The position numbers and the translations under genes were made by a program. Positions 1 through 6,884 of a DNA stretch of 24,959 nt are shown here, piece after piece; positions within the stretch are counted from its first letter, which is position 1; each line of letters starts with the position of its first letter. The stretch covers positions 1 to 24,959 of the forward strand of contig JAPPNT010000029.1 in NCBI GenBank assembly GCA_028873745.1, given 5' to 3'. The notes under the pieces were generated by a model. It searched no databases. It was not told the DNA's origin and was given only the letters and a program-made list of their open reading frames with translations. Source of the DNA: Chloroflexota bacterium (GTDB taxonomy: Bacteria > Chloroflexota > Dehalococcoidia > Lucifugimonadales > UBA1127).

Positions 1-2151
1 GTGCAGGATGGCGGCGGTCTCCACCATCTCGACCATGAACGTCGACTGCCCCGTCGCCAGGTCGTCCTGCAGCCCGACGCGCGTGAAGATGCGGTCGACG
101 ATGCCGAGCCGCGCCGCGTCCGCCGGCACGAAGCTGCCCACCTGCGCCATAAGCACGATGAGCGCCACCTGCCGGATGTACGTGGATTTGCCGGCCATGT
201 TGGGGCCGGTCAGCACCATCAGCGCCGAACCCGGCGCCCCCATCGACGTGTCGTTCGGCACGAAGGCCCCCGCGGGCAGCACGTGCTCCACGACCGGGTG
301 CCGCCCTCCCGAGATCTCCAGCACGCCGTCGTCGGCGAACTCCGGCCGCACGTAGCCGTTCCTCGACGCCGCCTCGGCGAGCCCCCGGTAGAGGTCCGCC
401 TGCGCCACCGCCGACGCCGTCTCGAGGATGCGCGCAGCCTCGTCCGCCACCTGCCGGCACACCTGCCGGAAGATGGCACTCTCCAGCTCCTCCAGCCGCT
501 CCTCGGCGTTCAGGATCAGCGCCTCGTACTCCTTCAGCTCCGGCGTGATGAACCGCTCGGCGTTCACCAGCGTCTGCCGTCGAATGTACTCGTCCGGCAC
601 CCGTGCGAGGTTCGAGTTCGAGACCTCCAGGTAGTAGCCGAAGACCTTGTTGTAGCCGACCCGCAGGTTGCCGATGCCCGACCGCTCGCGCTCCTGCCGC
701 TCCAGCCCGGCGATGTACTCCTTGGCGTCCACCGACGCCGTCCGCAGGTTGTCCAGCTCCGGCGAGAACCCCGGCCGCACGACGCCCCCGTGCCCGACCG
801 CCGTGCCTGCGTCGTCGTTCACCGCCTCCGCGATGACTGCCACGACGTCCTCGCACGGGTGCAGCGCCTCCCGCAGCCCCGCCACGGCGTCGCCGCCCTC
901 CGCGAGCAGCGCAACCAGCGCGGGCACGGCCTCCAGGCTCCGCCGCAGCGAGACGACCTCGCGCGGCATCGCCGTGCCCGCGGTGACGCGGTTCACCAGC
1001 CGCTCCAGGTCGCTCATGCCGCCCAGCAGCTCCGCCATGCGCTCGCGCCGGATGCTGCTCGCGTGGTGCCACGCGACTGCGTCGAGCCGCCGCTCCAGCT
1101 CGCCGCGGTCCAGCAGCGGCTGCCCGAGCCAGCGGCGCAGCAGCCGCCCGCCCATCGGCGTCTTCGTGTAGTCGAGGACGTCCAGCAGGGCCGTCGCGCC
1201 GCCGAAACGCCCGGCGCCGAAGAGCTCCAGGTTCCGCCGCGTCTGCCGGTCCAGCGTCATGTGCCGCTCCGGCGAGTACGTCCGCAGCGAGGTGAGCTGC
1301 CCCACCTTGCCCTTCTGCGTGTCCTGCAGGTAGGCCAGCAGCGCTCCCGCCGCACGGGCGGCCAGCGGCGCGTCCTCGCAGCCGAAGGCCTCCAGCGTGC
1401 TCACGCCGAAGTGCTCCAGCAGCGTCCGCCGCGCAGCCGCGAGGCGGAAGTGCGCGTCCGGCGCCGCCGTCACGGACGGGTCGGCGTCGTCGCCCCGGGG
1501 CCGCAGCGCGCCGAGAATGCTCTCGTCGTCCATCTCCTCGGGAACGAGCAGTTCGGCGGGGCCCAGGCGCTCCAGCTCCAGCGGCAGCGTCAGCAGCGGC
1601 ATCTGCGCCGTCGCGAACTCCGCCGTCGTGATGTCCGCGTAGGCCAGCCCGGCGAGGTCGTCCTGCAGCGCGACGGCGGCGATGAAGTTGTTGGCGCGCT
1701 CGTCCAGCAGCCCCGGCTCGACGACGGTGCCCGGCGTGACGATGCGCACGACGTCGCGCTCGACGAGGCCGCCGCCCGCCGTGGGGTCGGTGAGCTGCTC
1801 GCAGATGGCGACCTTGTAGCCGCGCCGGATCAGCCGCGCCAGGTAGCCCTCGAGGGCGTGGGCGGGCACGCCGGCCATCGGCACACGCTGCCCCTTGCCC
1901 ATGTCGCGGCCTGTGAGGACGATGTCGAGCTCCGCCGCAGCCGTCCGCGCGTCCTCGTCGAAGGTCTCGTAGAAGTCGCCCAGCCGGAACAGCACGATGG
2001 CGTCCGGGTGGCGCGCCTTCACCTCCAGGTACTGCCGCCGGAGGGGCGTCGACCCGCGTTCAGTCGCGGACCCATGCGCCGCCGCGCCGCCGTCGCCGTT
2101 GACGGCCGCGGGGGCCTGCTTGCCGCGCTGCTTGCCGGAAACGCCAGCCAT
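1..2151 (-). CDS. mutS: DNA mismatch repair protein MutS (C-terminus beyond window)
   Basis: This is the ATP-dependent mismatch-recognition protein of methyl-independent mismatch repair. It starts at the ATG at 2151 and reads leftwards without a stop to base 1, giving 717 of the usual ~860 residues. The N-terminal mismatch-binding domain carries the G-D-F-Y-E-T-F motif (Phe wedge and Glu that contact the mispair) about 40 residues in. The clamp/lever region follows, then the ATPase domain with Walker A T-G-P-N-M-A-G-K-S near residue 647 (bases ~183-213) and the following S-T-F-M-V-E-M signature at the window edge. The Walker B and helix-turn-helix parts lie outside. An AGAGGA sequence lies about 12 nt upstream, and a possible -10 (TATCAT, 2193-2188) lacks a good -35. 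The gene is divergent from the SRP RNA gene. Family identity is certain from the motifs. The start is chosen because the preceding in-frame codons fall in GC-rich noncoding sequence. Confidence 0.97.
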   Translation of the reverse strand, partial: MAGVSGKQRGKQAPAAVNGDGGAAAHGSATERGSTPLRRQYLEVKARHPDAIVLFRLGDFYETFDEDARTAAAELDIVLTGRDMGKGQRVPMAGVPAHALEGYLARLIRRGYKVAICEQLTDPTAGGGLVERDVVRIVTPGTVVEPGLLDERANNFIAAVALQDDLAGLAYADITTAEFATAQMPLLTLPLELERLGPAELLVPEEMDDESILGALRPRGDDADPSVTAAPDAHFRLAAARRTLLEHFGVSTLEAFGCEDAPLAARAAGALLAYLQDTQKGKVGQLTSLRTYSPERHMTLDRQTRRNLELFGAGRFGGATALLDVLDYTKTPMGGRLLRRWLGQPLLDRGELERRLDAVAWHHASSIRRERMAELLGGMSDLERLVNRVTAGTAMPREVVSLRRSLEAVPALVALLAEGGDAVAGLREALHPCEDVVAVIAEAVNDDAGTAVGHGGVVRPGFSPELDNLRTASVDAKEYIAGLERQERERSGIGNLRVGYNKVFGYYLEVSNSNLARVPDEYIRRQTLVNAERFITPELKEYEALILNAEERLEELESAIFRQVCRQVADEAARILETASAVAQADLYRGLAEAASRNGYVRPEFADDGVLEISGGRHPVVEHVLPAGAFVPNDTSMGAPGSALMVLTGPNMAGKSTYIRQVALIVLMAQVGSFVPADAARLGIVDRIFTRVGLQDDLATGQSTFMVEMVETAAILH

Positions 2152-2288
2152 AAAAGACCTACACGTCCTCTTGAGGGGATTGCCTGCATGATACCCCGCG
2201 CAACCCCCGGATTCCATGCGCCAGCCGCCATCGTTCCGCCAATGCCGGGAGGCCTGACGGAGGCCGTCGCAGGGGTGACATCTCCCAT

Positions 2289-2317
2289 TTGACACCCCCA
2301 CAGCCCCGCCATACGAT
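2289..2317 (+). promoter_or_regulatory. Sigma-70 promoter of the SRP RNA gene
   Basis: TTGACA at 2289-2294 and TACGAT at 2312-2317 are separated by exactly 17 bases. The predicted start, 7 nt downstream at 2324, coincides with the first base of the SRP RNA terminal stem. This is the best promoter in the window, as expected for an abundant stable RNA. Confidence 0.85.
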
Positions 2318-2323
2318 TGAGTT

Positions 2324-2590
2324 GGCCGTGCTAGATGGGGAGCTGGCGGTGCCTTGTACCCGCAATCCGCCACAGCGGGGTCGAATTCCTCCCCAAGGTC
2401 TGGTCCAGCGGCCTCTGCTCGTTCGGAGCGGCGTCGAGGGCCGGGACCCGCGCGACGGACGCCCGTGAACCCCGCCAGGCCCGGAAGGGAGCAACGGTAA
2501 GCGGAAACGCCGGGCGCCGCGGGGCCACCTGGCCTGAGTTGCGAAGGCGGGTACGCCGAGGGATCCACGATCGACGGGAGGTGCACGGTC
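2324..2590 (+). ncRNA. ffs: Signal recognition particle RNA, large bacterial type with Alu domain
   Basis: This is the RNA scaffold of the signal recognition particle, which binds Ffh and targets nascent membrane proteins. The ends pair: GGCCGTGC at 2324-2331 with GCACGGTC at 2583-2590 (one G-U). The 5' part contains the Alu-domain sequence found in the Bacillus scRNA (GGTGCC-TTGTACC-GCAATCCGCC at ~2346-2373, then GGGTCGAATTCC). The S-domain Ffh-binding hairpin is CCAGGCCCGGAAGGGAGCA with its GGAA tetraloop at 2483-2486. The 3' end (GATCGACGGGAGGTGCACGG) also matches the Bacillus-type RNA. The length of ~267 nt and the Alu domain separate it from the short 4.5S type. Boundaries are set by the terminal helix and the promoter position. 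Confidence 0.93.
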
Positions 2591-2634
2591 CTCCACCAAA
2601 CAATTACCCTCACCCCCGGGCCGTGGGAGCTGCC

Positions 2635-3558
2635 ATGAGCCTTCCCGCACACTCGGCTGCTCGTACTACCGCTCGCTTTGAGCCTGTCGAAGGGCGTTCA
2701 CGCGATATGGCTGCCCCGGTGCCTACCGCTGCCGGCCGCGCGCTCGGCAGCCTTGGCCTGCAGCCCCGCAAGGGCCTCGGCCAGCACTTCCTCGTCGCGC
2801 CCGCCGTCCTCGAGCGCATCGCCGACGCCGCGGACATCGGCCCCGCCGACACCGTCGTGGAGGTCGGCCCCGGCCTCGGCGCGCTGACGGAAGTCCTCGC
2901 CCGCCGAGCCCGCCGCGTCGTCGCGCTGGAGCTCGACGCCGCCCTGTGCGAGGCGCTGCGCGTCCACTTCGCCGACCGCCCCAACGTCAGCATCGTCCAC
3001 GCCGACGCCCTCAGCGTCCCCCTCGACGACGTCGTCCCGGCGGGCGAGCCGTACAAGATGGTTGGCAACCTCCCCTACTACGCCGCCACCGCCATCGTCC
3101 GCCGCTTCCTGGAGGCCGCCCACAAGCCGGCGGTCGTCGTCGCGACGGTGCAGCGCGAGGTCGCGCAGGGGATGGCGTCGCCGGAAGGCAAGCGCGGCCT
3201 GCTGGGCGTCGCGACGCAGTTCTACGGCGCGCCACGCATCGCCTTCACCGTGCGCCCCGGCTCCTTTCACCCGCCGCCCAAGGTGACCTCGGCCGTCGTC
3301 CGCATCGACGTCCACGGTGCACCGCCCGTCGACGTGCCGTCGGAGGCTGCCTTCTTCGCGCTGGTGCGGGCCGGGTTCGCCGCGCCGAGGAAGCAGCTCC
3401 GCGGCGGCCTCGCCCACGCGCTCCGGCTGCCCCCAGCCGAGGTCGAGCGCGCGCTGGCCGCGTGCGGCGTCGACCCCTCGCGCCGCGCGGAGACGCTCTC
3501 GATGCACGAGTGGGCCGCCCTCTGCCGCGCCGGAACGGAGGCCGGATGGAGCCTCTGA
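2635..3558 (+). CDS. rsmA: 16S rRNA (adenine1518-N6/adenine1519-N6)-dimethyltransferase RsmA (KsgA)
   Basis: RsmA dimethylates two adjacent adenines in helix 45 of 16S rRNA during small-subunit maturation, using SAM. The protein shows G-Q-H-F-L near the N-terminus, SAM motif I V-V-E-V-G-P-G-L-G, the catalytic motif N-L-P-Y-Y and the C-terminal F-x-P-P-P-K-V-T-S-A-V region. At 307 residues it is slightly longer than usual because of an N-terminal extension. ATG 2635 is chosen for its GGGAG six bases upstream. ATG 2707 would give a more typical N-terminus but has only a distant AAGGG. A dispersed palindromic repeat (2676-2696) lies between the two starts and would be read as F-E-P-V-E-G. The open frame continues upstream into the SRP RNA gene, but that part is not coding. 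The last 13 bases overlap ispE. Confidence 0.93.
   Translation: MSLPAHSAARTTARFEPVEGRSRDMAAPVPTAAGRALGSLGLQPRKGLGQHFLVAPAVLERIADAADIGPADTVVEVGPGLGALTEVLARRARRVVALELDAALCEALRVHFADRPNVSIVHADALSVPLDDVVPAGEPYKMVGNLPYYAATAIVRRFLEAAHKPAVVVATVQREVAQGMASPEGKRGLLGVATQFYGAPRIAFTVRPGSFHPPPKVTSAVVRIDVHGAPPVDVPSEAAFFALVRAGFAAPRKQLRGGLAHALRLPPAEVERALAACGVDPSRRAETLSMHEWAALCRAGTEAGWSL
2676..2696 (+). repeat. Dispersed palindromic repeat, copy 1 (5'-shortened)
   Basis: CTTTGAGCCTGTCGAAGGGC matches the 3' two thirds of the element seen complete at 4866, 15001 and 16508. It lies in the rsmA leader or N-terminal codons. If translated, it is read as E-P-V-E-G, the same frame as the copy inside mutS2. Confidence 0.7.
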
Positions 3559-4412
3559 GCCGGCGGGCCTACGCCAAGCTCAACCTCGGCCTGGAGGTCG
3601 TCGGCCGCCGCGACGACGGCTACCACGACATCGTGACCGTCTTCCAGACCGTGTCGCTCTACGACAGCCTGACGGCGTCGCCGGCCGCCGAGTTCTCCAT
3701 CCGCTGCCGGAACCCGGCCCTCACCGGCCGCCACAACCTGGTCTGGCAGGCCGCCGAGCTGCTGCGCGAGGGCTCCGGCTCCGAGCAGGGCGCGGCCATC
3801 GGCCTCGTGAAGTCGATCCCCGTCTCCGCCGGCCTCGGCGGCGGCAGCAGCGACGCCGCGTCGGCCCTCGCGTTGCTCGACCGGCTGTGGGGGCTCGACT
3901 GGCCGGAGGAGCGGCTGGCCGAGGCCGCGGGACGCCTCGGCTCCGACGTGCCCTTCTTCCTGCGCGGCGGCGCGGCCCTCGCCCGGGGGCGCGGCGAGGT
4001 GCTGGACCCGCTGCCGACGCCGCCCGATTGGTGGTTCCTGCTGCTGATGCCCAACATCCGCATGCCCGGCAAGACGCCCGCCCTCTACCGCCGCCTGCGC
4101 CACGCCGACTTCTCGGACGGCTCGACGACGGAGGCGCTGGCCGAGTCGATGCGGGCCGGCGCGCCGCTGGAGGAGGCCGGCATGGTCAACACCTTCGAGC
4201 GCGCCGCCAGCGAGACCTTTCCGGGGCTGGAGCGCTTCCGCACGGCGCTGGAGCTGGCGGCCGGCCACCCCGCGCACCTCTCCGGTAGCGGCCCCAGCCT
4301 CTTCGCCCGCGCCGACGGCAACGACGCCGGCCTGGAGGCGCTGGAGGAGTTGCGGCGGCAGGGGTTTAACGCCTCCCTCGTCCGCGCCGTCGACGGCGGG
4401 GAGCAGGCGTGA
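3546..4412 (+). CDS. ispE: 4-diphosphocytidyl-2-C-methyl-D-erythritol kinase (IspE)
   Basis: This GHMP-family kinase phosphorylates CDP-methylerythritol in the MEP (non-mevalonate) isoprenoid pathway. It is 288 residues, the usual size. Visible features are Y-A-K-L-N-L-G-L near the start (catalytic Lys region), D-D-G-Y-H-D-I, the glycine-rich ATP loop P-V-S-A-G-L-G-G-G-S-S-D-A-A near residue 93, G-S-D-V-P-F-F and the C-terminal L-S-G-S-G-P-S-L-F motif. GGAGG ends four bases before ATG 3546. The start lies inside rsmA, and the stop overlaps the next gene by one base, so the three genes are probably co-transcribed and translationally coupled. rsmA-ispE adjacency is common in Gram-positive bacteria and their relatives. 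Confidence 0.96.
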   Translation: MEPLSRRAYAKLNLGLEVVGRRDDGYHDIVTVFQTVSLYDSLTASPAAEFSIRCRNPALTGRHNLVWQAAELLREGSGSEQGAAIGLVKSIPVSAGLGGGSSDAASALALLDRLWGLDWPEERLAEAAGRLGSDVPFFLRGGAALARGRGEVLDPLPTPPDWWFLLLMPNIRMPGKTPALYRRLRHADFSDGSTTEALAESMRAGAPLEEAGMVNTFERAASETFPGLERFRTALELAAGHPAHLSGSGPSLFARADGNDAGLEALEELRRQGFNASLVRAVDGGEQA

Positions 4413-4828
4413 TGCACCCGATACTGGCGGGCGTCATCAGCGGCGCGATCATGGGCCTCGGCTTCGACGTGCTCACCATCATGGCCGTCCGCCGCCTCCG
4501 CGGCGACGACGCGCCCGAGTGGCTGCAGGCCGCCCTGCGCCAGCAGACCTTCTTCAAGCTCGTCGCGCCAATGGCCCTCTTCACGCACTCGGCGTGGACG
4601 CTCGCGGGCCTCGTCGCCGGCGCCGTCTACTGGCTCCTAGAGGGCGGCGGCCGCGCGAGCGGGCTCGGCAGCCCCTTCCTCTGGTACACCCTCGCCGTCC
4701 TCGCCCTCGCCGCCGTCTACCTCCTCGCGACGGCGGCGGCAGGCGGCCGCGTCCGGGGCTGGATGCTGCCCTCGCCGGTCCTCTTCGCCGTCACCTTCGG
4801 CTGGCTCCTGCCCAACCTGGCGGGGTAG
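4412..4828 (+). CDS. Small four-helix integral membrane protein, unknown function
   Basis: This is a 138-residue hydrophobic protein whose ATG shares its first A with the ispE TGA (TGATG). An in-frame GTG three bases earlier is an alternative start. Four membrane segments can be seen: about residues 4-26, 52-76, 86-108 and 115-135. A short charged loop (R-R-L-R-G-D-D-A-P-E-W-L) follows the first helix. No signal peptide with a cleavage site, catalytic motif or known family signature was recognised. Its position at the end of rsmA-ispE implies co-expression, but this does not establish a role in isoprenoid or rRNA metabolism. Codon use is strongly GC3-biased like its neighbours, which supports a real gene. 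Confidence 0.8.
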   Translation: MHPILAGVISGAIMGLGFDVLTIMAVRRLRGDDAPEWLQAALRQQTFFKLVAPMALFTHSAWTLAGLVAGAVYWLLEGGGRASGLGSPFLWYTLAVLALAAVYLLATAAAGGRVRGWMLPSPVLFAVTFGWLLPNLAG

Positions 4829-4865
4829 CCCACCCCGGCAGCCGCTCGCCCTGAGCTCACAAACC

Positions 4866-4890
4866 GTTCGCCCTGAGCCTGTCGAAGAGC
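4866..4890 (+). repeat. Dispersed palindromic repeat, copy 2 (plus a partial copy at 4843-4856)
   Basis: The element TTCGCCCTGAGCCTGTCGAA is followed by GAGC rather than GGGC. A truncated unit, CGCTCGCCCTGAGC, lies directly upstream at 4843-4856, so this site carries one and a half units head to tail. It lies in the 227-base gap between the membrane protein gene and aspS. Confidence 0.75.
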
Positions 4891-4899
4891 GGCCTTGCC

Positions 4900-4993
4900 G
4901 GACATTGCAGTGGACATTCTCCATGCGAATGTCCCAAAATGTTAGCTACAGCCGCTATCTGGCAGGAATTGGACATTGTCCCGGACAATGTCC
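4900..4993. promoter_or_regulatory. Cluster of five GGACATT half-sites upstream of aspS, including two inverted repeats
   Basis: GGACATT occurs at 4900-4906 and 4912-4918 and, inverted, ends at 4934. GGACATTC (4912-4919) and GAATGTCC (4927-4934) form an 8-bp inverted repeat with a 7-base spacer. At 4971-4993 GGACATTGTCC, one base, then GGACAATGTCC form a perfect 11+1+11 palindrome. The perfect site lies just upstream of a possible -10 (CATACT, 5013-5018) for aspS. It has no T-run, so a rho-independent terminator is unlikely. It may be an operator array or a small palindromic element. No known regulator site was recognised. Confidence 0.5.
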
Positions 4994-5055
4994 GTCTTCG
5001 CAGCACGATTCCCATACTTGTGGCTGTGTCGCACCATGCGCAGAAGGGAGCCCTC

Positions 5056-6846
5056 ATGCTCAAGGACAGGGACTGCGGTTCCTTGCGGGCCGCCGACGCC
5101 GGCAGCAGTGTCGCGCTGGCCGGCTGGGTCGACCGCCGCCGCGACCACGGCGGGCTGATCTTCATCGACCTCCGCGACCGCAGCGGCGTCGTGCAGGTCG
5201 TCATCAACCCCGAGTCCATCGAGTCGCCCTACGAGGACGCCGAGCGTGTCCGCGGCGAATGGGTCCTGCGCGTCGAGGGCGATGTCAGCCTTCGCCCGTC
5301 CGGCACCGTGAACGACAACCTCGCCACCGGCGAGGTGGAGGTCGCCGTCCGCTCCCTGCAGGTGCTCAACGCCTCCTCGCCCCCGCCCTTCTACATCAAC
5401 GAGGACAGCGACGTCGACGAGCAGCTCCGCATGCGCCACCGCCACCTCTACTTGCGTCGGCGCCGCATGCAGTCCAACATCGTCCTGCGCCACCGCATCG
5501 TGAAGCACATCCGCGACTTCCTGGACGAGCGGGGCTTCCTGGAGATTGAGACACCCATTCTCATCAAGAGCACGCCGGAGGGCGCCCGCGACTACCTGGT
5601 CCCCAGCCGCGTGCACCCGGGCAGTTTCTACGCGCTGCCGCAGTCGCCCCAGCAGCTCAAGCAGCTGCTGATGGTCGGCGGCTTCGAGCGCTACTTCCAG
5701 ATCGCCCGCTGCTTCCGCGACGAGGACCTCCGCGCCGACCGCCAGCCGGAGTTCACCCAGCTCGACTTCGAGATGAGCTTCGTGGAGCGCGAGGACATCC
5801 TGGACCTCATCGAGGAGCTGTACGCGACCATGGCCGAGAAGCTGGTGCCGGAGAAGACCGTGCAGCGCCCCTTCCCGCGCCTCGCCTATGCCGACGCCAT
5901 GGACCGCTACGGCAGCGACAAGCCCGACCTCCGCTTCGGCCTGGAGCTGCGCGACGTGGCTGAGACCGTCCAGAAGAGCGACTTCCAAGTCTTCCGCAAC
6001 GCGCTCGCCGAGGGCGGCCGCGTAAAGGGATTCGCCGCGCCGGGGCTCGCCTCGCTGCCGAGGCGGCAGGTGGACGAGCTGACCGAGCTCGCCCGCAGCC
6101 GCGGCGCCCGCGGCCTCGTCACCATCGCCCTCGACGGCGACTGGACGGACCCGGACGACCTGCAGGCTGAGCAGATTCGCTCGCAGGTCACGCGCTTCTT
6201 CCCCATCGAACTCATGCGCGAGCTCGCTCGGACGCTGGACGCGAAGGGCGGCGACATGATGCTGCTCGTCGGCGGGCCGGGCGCCGTCGTCTACAACGCC
6301 CTCGGCGAGCTCCGCGTCGAGGTGGCCCGCCGCTGCGAGCTTGCCGACCCCGACGTGCTCGCCTACGCCTTCGTCGTCGACTTCCCCCTCTTCGGCTGGG
6401 ACGACGCGGGCGAGCGGTGGGACTCGGTGCACCATCCCTTCACCTCGGCCAGGCCGGAGGACGCGCCGCTGCTGGACACCGACCCCGGCGCGGCCTACGC
6501 GCAGTCGTACGACCTGGTCTGCAACGGCTACGAGATGGGCGGCGGCAGCATCCGCATCCACACGCGGGAGATGCAGGAGAAGGTCTTCGGGCTGCTGGGC
6601 TTCTCCAAGGAGAGCATGGACGAGCGGTTCGGGCACCTTCTGTCCGCGCTGGAGTCGGGCGCGCCGCCCCACGGCGGCATCGCCATGGGCATAGACCGCG
6701 TCGCCATGCTGCTGGCGGGCGAGGACAACCTGCGGGAGGTCATCGCTTTCCCCAAGACGCAGACTGCCTCGGACCTCCTCTTCAACGCCCCCTCGGAGGT
6801 AGAGCAGTCCCAGCTCGCCGAGCTGCACCTGCGCGTGACGGAGTAG
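5056..6846 (+). CDS. aspS: Aspartyl-tRNA synthetase
   Basis: This is a class II synthetase that charges tRNA-Asp (and possibly tRNA-Asn if non-discriminating). At 596 residues it has the bacterial architecture. The N-terminal OB-fold anticodon-binding domain (V-A-L-A-G-W-V-D-R-R-R-D-H-G-G-L-I-F-I-D-L-R-D) is followed by the catalytic core with motif 2 (F-R-D-E-D-L-R-A-D-R-Q-P-E-F-T-Q-L-D, near residue 222). A GAD insertion domain occupies about residues 290-410, and motif 3 (G-I-D-R-V-A-M-L-L, near residue 545) is followed by E-V-I-A-F-P-K. ATG 5056 is chosen for GAAGGGAG five bases upstream. The frame is open back to 4939, but that stretch contains the inverted-repeat cluster. No T-box is visible. 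Whether it is discriminating cannot be decided here. Confidence 0.97.
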   Translation: MLKDRDCGSLRAADAGSSVALAGWVDRRRDHGGLIFIDLRDRSGVVQVVINPESIESPYEDAERVRGEWVLRVEGDVSLRPSGTVNDNLATGEVEVAVRSLQVLNASSPPPFYINEDSDVDEQLRMRHRHLYLRRRRMQSNIVLRHRIVKHIRDFLDERGFLEIETPILIKSTPEGARDYLVPSRVHPGSFYALPQSPQQLKQLLMVGGFERYFQIARCFRDEDLRADRQPEFTQLDFEMSFVEREDILDLIEELYATMAEKLVPEKTVQRPFPRLAYADAMDRYGSDKPDLRFGLELRDVAETVQKSDFQVFRNALAEGGRVKGFAAPGLASLPRRQVDELTELARSRGARGLVTIALDGDWTDPDDLQAEQIRSQVTRFFPIELMRELARTLDAKGGDMMLLVGGPGAVVYNALGELRVEVARRCELADPDVLAYAFVVDFPLFGWDDAGERWDSVHHPFTSARPEDAPLLDTDPGAAYAQSYDLVCNGYEMGGGSIRIHTREMQEKVFGLLGFSKESMDERFGHLLSALESGAPPHGGIAMGIDRVAMLLAGEDNLREVIAFPKTQTASDLLFNAPSEVEQSQLAELHLRVTE

Positions 6847-6884
6847 CGGGGCAGGCGGACCGCGGCTGGAGAGGCGGCCGAGTC

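Noticed and set aside
1..2292. A 763-codon open frame on the plus strand at the left edge
   Set aside because: It is the antisense shadow of mutS. Its product is Arg/Pro/His-rich low-complexity sequence, while the minus strand shows all MutS motifs.
2335..2634. Extension of rsmA by 100 codons upstream
   Set aside because: The stretch coincides with the SRP RNA gene, has no ribosome-binding site at its start and encodes no RsmA-like sequence.
4939..5055. Extension of aspS to an ATG at 4939
   Set aside because: The 39 extra codons cross the GGACATT palindromes and resemble nothing in aspartyl-tRNA synthetases. ATG 5056 has a proper GAAGGGAG.
4829..5055. T-box riboswitch upstream of aspS
   Set aside because: The conserved T-box sequence (AGGGTGGNACCGCG-like) and a terminator hairpin with T-run are absent.
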